Source: Emydura subglobosa
Lineage: Eukaryota > Chordata > Testudines > Chelidae
NCBI GenBank assembly: GCA_007922225.1
Contig: ML679974.1
Location: 2,903,105 to 2,967,104 of the forward strand
Direction: 5' to 3'
DNA length: 64,000 bases
Shown here: piece after piece, positions 58,749-64,000 of the stretch
How positions within the stretch are numbered: position 1 is the first letter of the stretch
How the letters are laid out: every line of letters starts with the position of its first letter
The notes under the pieces: model-generated
The model's database searches: none
What the model saw: the letters and a program-made list of their open reading frames with translations, nothing else
What the model was told of the DNA's origin: nothing
Position numbers and translations under genes: made by a program

Positions 58749-60580
58749 AGTTGTGTTTCATGGATTTGAACACTAATTTCTTACCAGAGTTCTGTTTATG
58801 TTGTTGCTAAAGTAAACTGAAATTTAATTATTTTATTACTTTGACTGAAATATAGTAAGTCTACATGGGAACTGTTCCTTCCTGCATTATTTTGTCAATT
58901 GTGGAGTAGAAGCTTTAATATTTTTAGAAACTTAGAACAATTTGTCACCAGTAGGGGGAGCAATTGTTCTTTTAAATTGATTTCCAGCCTATGTGCAATT
59001 AATCTACTATAAAAATAAAAAAAATTGAAATTGACTATGATATGCATTTCAGTGGTTATTTACTCTTTTCTGGTTAAGATAAAAGCTAACATTTAATATT
59101 ATAGTGAATTTCCCATTACTAATTTTTTGTTTGAGAGAAGACATAGGTCATAGGAAACAATTTATAAAGCTGTGTATCTGTTCAGTAAATATTTTTTGTT
59201 AACATTTTTCTTAAGATACAACTGATTAGTCATTAATAATTATAAATATTGATGGCAAATTATGTCTACATATTTTTTTAATGTTCAACTCAAATGTTTT
59301 CTTTTTTTAGGATTTGCTGTTATAGGTCTTTAAGTTTTATTGGCATCTGTACTGGGGGAAGGGAGGTTTCAATATTGCAGAAAAGATCTTTAGTGCCTGG
59401 CTTTTGCTCTTGTTATAATCCGAAGAATGATTTCTAAACAGTGAGGATTCTAGCTTGTTGCATAGCAACACAATTCTAAACACATAGCAGACATATAAAG
59501 TGAAATAGAATAGTGCAATAATAAAAGCCCATAAGGCCTCCAAAGACAAGTAGCTTTCTACAGTTATATTTTTAAAGGTAACAATTACAAAATGAGTTGA
59601 ATTGAATTTTGTTGCACATACAACTGTAGACTGTCTCTACTCCACTCCCTATTCCTTTGAATTTATAGCACCAGCCTTATTTTTCTTCCCTGACATACAA
59701 TCTGGTCAGTGATGGAATGAGAACTGTATTTTCTATCTTGTGTTCGTAAAGCACTGAGTACCTTAACAGCAACTGCATCATGATACATGCCATATAAAAA
59801 ATCCTCCAACACTATAAATAAATAAAATTTTAAAATAAACACCATGAGTGAAATCCTAGCTCCATTGAACTTAATGGCAAAGCTTCCTTTGACTTCAGTA
59901 GGGCAAGGATTTCACCTCATATATTTTCAGATCACATTTTAAACATTTTTTTCTTCCCTTGTCTCCAAATCTGTGTTCTTCTGCTTTCATTTAAAAAAAA
60001 AAAGGGAATGACTGTTGAATTCTATAAAACGTTTGGGAACAATTTATGGGAAAGACACTATTTAGAATAAAGCTTATATGTTGCAAAGAGAACCATGAAG
60101 ATGGAACCCCACTGAAGTAATGTAGCTCTGTGAAAGCACAAAGTTCTGCCTCTTTGCAGGATCAAGGCTCAAGGTGGTTCTATATTTATTTTCCACAAAA
60201 AGGATTTAATCTTAAAATATATATATATAAATTTAATGTTCAGTCAAGCTTTTTAAATGAGGAAAATACTAGTCATTGTTTTCCTGCCAGTTGTCTTTTC
60301 TATCACTCATATAGGCATATCTATGGAAAGTGAGAATATCACAAGTCTTCAAGAGCAATATTGTAGGTACTAGCATAAGAGAGAAATGTGCTAGGCAGTG
60401 ATGCTTCCCTAGTGATCAAAGTGGAGCTGCTTCACACCTTTTCTGGTTACTGTACTATGTTTAAATCTTTTTCATTCAACTCTTCTTCAGATTCAGATAT
60501 AGGTATATCTGATGATAAAGATCTCTCTTCCTACTTTATTATCTTTTTAATTGTATTTGTCACTTTTTATGACACAGTCA

Positions 60581-60765
60581 AGGTGGGTGTGTTCATATAT
60601 TTTATTGGACCAACTTCTGACACAGACCTCTTCTTCGGGTGTGGCTTGAAAGCTTGTCTCTCTCGCCAACAGAAGTTGGCCCAATAAAAGATATTACCTC
60701 ACCGACCTTGTCTCTCTAATATCCTGGGACTGATGTGGCTACACCTACACTGCATACTTTGTTAC
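60581..60765. repeat. Palindromic repeat family, copy 5
   Basis: The left arm has GTGGGTGTGTTCATATATTT and ATTGGACCAACTTCTG. The right arm has CAACAGAAGTTGGCCCAATA, AAAGATATTACCTCACCGAC, TAATATCCTGGGACTGATGT and CTACACTGCATAC. The core keeps GAAAGCTT, but the CTGAAGA part is deleted or rearranged. Confidence 0.78.
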
Positions 60766-61929
60766 AGACAGCAATATGTTTGTACTAATGGTTCTCACTG
60801 GCAGAATTTAAGGTGGATATTCCCCCCTGTATGTCTTCTACGTTTTTCTGTAGTGGAGAAGTATCATGCCAACACAAGACTCACCACGTTCCATTTTGGG
60901 CTCTGTGAAACTAAAACTCATTCCAAAGCTTTCCTTTTTGAAAGGACTCTCAAAGGGAGCCCTATTTTCTTGTAGCAAATATTAACATACAGTATCCTTC
61001 TGACTGTACCACTTGACTGTTTTTAGTAATCATTCTGGCACTTGAGTGTTCCAACATACTAGTTTCTAAAGTTGGGCATAGACAATGAAACTTGAAGTAG
61101 AGTGCATCGTTTAGTGTTTCTAAAATTTCCTCGTAAAACCACCTCCTACTGTCTTTCAACAGGCATGTTGTTTTTCAGAAGCTTTCAATTAAATTCATTT
61201 TATTTTTTTTTCCTTTTACCAAGGCTCTTTGCTGTTCACTAGCAAAGGCTGACAGTATTGTACCAGGTGCTTTGCACTGAAATCTGTCATAGCTGGCAGC
61301 AAAAAGTCTGGATGATGTGTACAGAATACTAGAGCAGAAACCCTTAATGGCAGATGTCCATGTATACTCCTTTGTGAACACATCCTTTGAACTCAGTCTT
61401 CTGATACGAAATGTTACTAATCTGTGAGATATTTTCTTTGAGATCAGGAAACTCCTGTGTAAATTTATACTAAGAAAAGAGAATGAAAAGTCATTCCCAA
61501 GACTGACACTACATCAGAAGGAGTGCTGAGACTAGCCCTTGACCTGAGGATCTTTAGGTATACATTGGCAGATGATTTCATTTACACCTCAGTCTCCTCA
61601 GGAGGCAATTGCAAATCTTACTTATCTGATCCCTTGACTAGACAGTGAAGGAGTTTTAAAAATTGTCAGCTGGTCTTGGAGATAGCTAAGAAGACATATT
61701 GCAATTGCACGCCATGGGGCCCCATGAAGCTAAGTTGTAAGTGCACTACCAAGCCATTTACCCACCCAAATATGTGCAACCTTCTTTGACTGTCTATCCC
61801 AGGCATCTCTGACTCTTCCTCTCCTTACCATGTGGACACTAAGACCCAGAGAACTCCCAGCAGCTCATACCTGGACAAATGACAGTCCCTAGGACCCAGA
61901 GGAAGCTTGGACAAAGCAAACTGATGGGA

Positions 61930-62065
61930 AGGGACCTGAAGCTCTTGGATCAGCAGACAGCAGTATACTCAGGCTTCAGCTCTGGGTGGCAGGCGGTGGG
62001 GCTCAGGCTTTTGCTTTCTGCCCTGGGCCCCAATGAGTCTAACGCTGGCCCTGCTTGGTGGACCC
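61930..62065 (+). repeat. Short GC-rich repeat-like insert before the old DIRS remnant
   Basis: CAGGCTTCAGCTCTGGGTGG, GGCGGTGGGGCTCAGGCTTT and CCCTGGGCCCCAATGAGTCT contrast sharply with the AT-rich surroundings. They look like part of a separate younger repeat. Its limits are not visible. Confidence 0.4.
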
Positions 62066-62089
62066 CCTGAAAACGCTGCACTAAAGGAT

Positions 62090-62720
62090 TGTGGGCTACT
62101 CCAGCATCTATTTCAACAACTTCAAAAACTGTTGAGCAAAAGTATCACATCCTTCCTAAGGGATTTGACTATTTTTATACACATCTGTCACTGTCATCTC
62201 TTGTAACTGCAGCAAATGATCAATCCAAGCAAGTATTTACAAATCTGCCTCTCAAGAGAAAGATTAAAAAAAATTAGATCTCTTTGGTTATAAAGTGTAT
62301 TTTTCGACTTCTGTTCTATTAGAATTGCAAACTATTTAGACATGCTGACCAAATACAATTAAATTCAGTGGGACAATGCAGCAGCTTTTTCTAGCAAGCT
62401 ACCCCCTGACCTAATAGAAGACTTTAAATCAATTTTCTCAGAGGATCAGCTCATTGCCAGAAACTTTCTTCAAGCAGCCTTAGACTGTATTGATTTGGGG
62501 GCTAGATTAATGGCTACTGATATTGCCAGGAGACACTCCTTGTTTCCTGCCTCACGCTATCTAAGCAGGTACAGAATGTGGTTACAGGATTTACTATTTG
62601 ATGGAAACAACCTGTTTAATCCAAAAATGTATGACTCACTGCTCTTTTTGAAAGATTCTTAGGCCACTCACAGATATTTGGGCCTTTATACTTCCAACTT
62701 TAAAAGAAAACGGTATAAAC
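62090..62720 (+). pseudogene. Gag fragment of the old DIRS remnant
   Basis: The first frame (62089-62277) matches the conserved gag core of the younger element. After stops, other frames carry the equivalents of its QLPPDQEADFSTIL region (ATP.PNRRL) and its DLPFDGLGLFSEK region (DLLFDGNNLFNPK, about 62590-62630). It cannot encode a protein. Confidence 0.72.
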
Positions 62721-62879
62721 CTCCATATATCTCTCAACAGATATCTCAATCATCTACTTCCCATATCAGCTTAGAAAGAGACAAAGGTTCCTGAAGCAGA
62801 AAGCGACTTCTTCATTTGTTTCTCAACAATTCCACTCACAGAAACAACAAATTTGATGCTTGGGTTGAGGATTCTCAAC

Positions 62880-64000
62880 CAATCTATGTGGATCTGTACA
62901 TTTCCATCCACTTTTTGGTTCCCACCTCTCTTTCTTCAGGGATAACAAGAGACTCTTGCAGCTGATTCAACAGTGGTATGCCCTACAATTCCATAGCATA
63001 CCTCCCCTCATCCACCTTCTCCATCCCTTTTCAGGAACCGGTCTCACGTGAGTCTCATGCACCAAGAAATACAATCTGTTTTGGAGTTGGGTACCATAAA
63101 GCCAGTGCTCACTCACGAACATTTATAAGAACTTGTTTGAAACTTTTAGGTCACAATGGCCTCTTGCATGCAGGTAATACCTTTTGCCAGATTGAGTCTG
63201 AAATCTTTTAAATGTTGGATCAGATCAGTTCAACATCCAAGCATTCACAGCACGATCCGTCAGTCAATTCTCTTGTCCTTTCATTGGTGGTCAGAGTTAG
63301 ACAATGTTTGTCAAGGAAGGTCCTTCTCTCCAATATCTCCCACCCACACTTTAGTCACAGACACATCCAAAAGCAGCTGGGAAACACATGTACATCCAGT
63401 CCAGACTCATGGCCTATGGACCTCTGATGATCTGTCAGCTCACACTATACATGCTGGAGCTGAGAGCTCTTTGCTTCACTTGCAAATCATTCTTAACACT
63501 GTTGAGCAATCGTACAGATTTTAACACGAAACGTCACAGCAATTTATTACATAGACAGGAAGGAGCAAAATGAAATCTTCCTCTATCAAGAAGCTTTTTT
63601 ACTTGGGGATTAGTCCATCAATAACTATGTACATCTCATGGTGGCACATCTCCCAGGGAAATGGAATACTCTGGTAAATGAACTAAGCAGGAATAATTGT
63701 TTCTGTAATGAATGATCTCTGAAGGAGTTAGTGCTGACAGACATTGTCTGAACATGGTGATTTCTGAAAATAGGTCTCTTGGCGTCAGACAACAAAAAAT
63801 GCCTGCTGTTTTTTCGAGGGTGTCAGAGTCAAGGTGCTTTTAGCAGGGATATTTCTAATCTTCTTGTCATGTCACTTGATCTATTTGTTTCTCCTCTTTC
63901 CTCTAGTTCTGAGGATTCTAAGGAAAGTGAGGCTGGACAGAACTCAGATGAACTTTGATCTCAAGATGGCCTTCTCCGTTTTGATATCCAGATATAATAC
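62880..64000 (+). pseudogene. RT N-terminus fused to RNase H, old DIRS remnant
   Basis: An RT N-terminal block (WYALQFHSIPPLIHLL, about 62970-63020) parallels the GYTLQLTASPPNTPP region of the younger element. About 100 bp later the sequence is already at the LLGHMA / ARLRL region between RT and RNase H. Roughly 700 bp present in the younger element, including motifs A-C, are absent here. RNase H continues in alternating frames to about 63710, followed by the segment leading to the recombinase, which is cut by the window end. Confidence 0.72.

Larger units (their letters stand above)
56952..64000 (+). other. SNX29: SNX29 intron 11 (5' part)
   Basis: More than 7 kb. It holds palindromic repeat copies 4 and 5, a fold-back repeat at about 59845-59930 (CATTGAACTTAATGGCAAAG facing CTTTGACTTCAGTAGGGC) and the old DIRS remnant from about 62090. 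No SNX29 exon was found in it. Confidence 0.7.
62090..64000 (+). mobile_element. Second, older DIRS-like remnant, internally deleted and cut by window end
   Basis: Broken frames follow the DIRS order. A gag part comes first: VEQKYHILPKGFDYFYTH at about 62130, parallel to VERKYYVPKEPFEFLYNH in the first element, then the Ala-rich region and a KDS..LGLYTS end by 62700. An RT N-terminal part follows near 62900-63120. RNase H pieces come after 63150: TLVTDTSKSSWETH and, in another frame, LELRALCFTCKSFLTLLSNR. A RKVRLDRTQMN stretch near 63920 corresponds to IKRDRVNII of the first element. The catalytic RT motifs (D..., YLDD) are missing. The element is much more diverged than the 707-6845 copy and is AT-rich, indicating an older insertion. 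Confidence 0.8.

Noticed and set aside
56952..64000. A further SNX29 exon (expected to begin SELRQ...) in the last 7 kb
   Set aside because: I looked for this conserved start after an AG acceptor and found none. The protein-like signals near the right end belong to the DIRS remnant.

Overview
The window is vertebrate nuclear DNA, most likely from a turtle (a crocodilian is the main alternative). Genes are sparse and split by long AT-rich introns. Interspersed repeats of sauropsid type are dense: a tyrosine-recombinase DIRS retrotransposon, Penelope-like sequence, CR1/L3-like fragments and many hAT MITEs. The species call rests on repeat style and gene order, not on a species-specific marker. 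Two protein-coding genes are recognised, both on the + strand and in the order known from human 16p13. TNFRSF17 (BCMA) is complete in three coding exons (10151-11731). SNX29 (RUN/PX sorting nexin) starts in a CpG island near 16.1 kb. Its first eleven coding exons, about 470 residues including the whole RUN domain, run to 56951; the coiled-coil and PX part lies beyond the right edge. All exon phases join without a break and the splice sites are GT-AG. Layout: 1-706 microsatellite and unclassified sequence; 707-6845 a structurally near-complete but coding-decayed DIRS element (inverted terminal repeats, internal complementary region, gag, RT-RNase H, tyrosine recombinase); 6889-8830 a hAT MITE and a composite repeat bounded by a duplicated segment; 10.1-12.1 kb TNFRSF17; 12.9-13.9 kb a Penelope-like remnant with a GIY-YIG fragment between inverted terminal repeats; 14.8-15.2 kb a hAT-like MITE; 15.7-16.3 kb the CpG island and SNX29 start; 16-57 kb SNX29 introns and exons with embedded repeats; 62.1-64.0 kb an older, internally deleted DIRS relative cut by the window edge. 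The points most worth a second look are: an 8-bp motif (CGGCACCG) repeated 12 times in the DIRS gag in two codon phases; five in-frame gag/recombinase stops that are all TGA; terminal repeats carrying a TATA-like box and an outward-facing splice donor; decayed hammerhead-ribozyme-like cores in Penelope-type and palindromic repeats; a tandem NAGNAG acceptor at SNX29 exon 8; and several insertions whose target-site duplications can be read directly. No CRISPR array, operon, rRNA or intact tRNA gene was seen.
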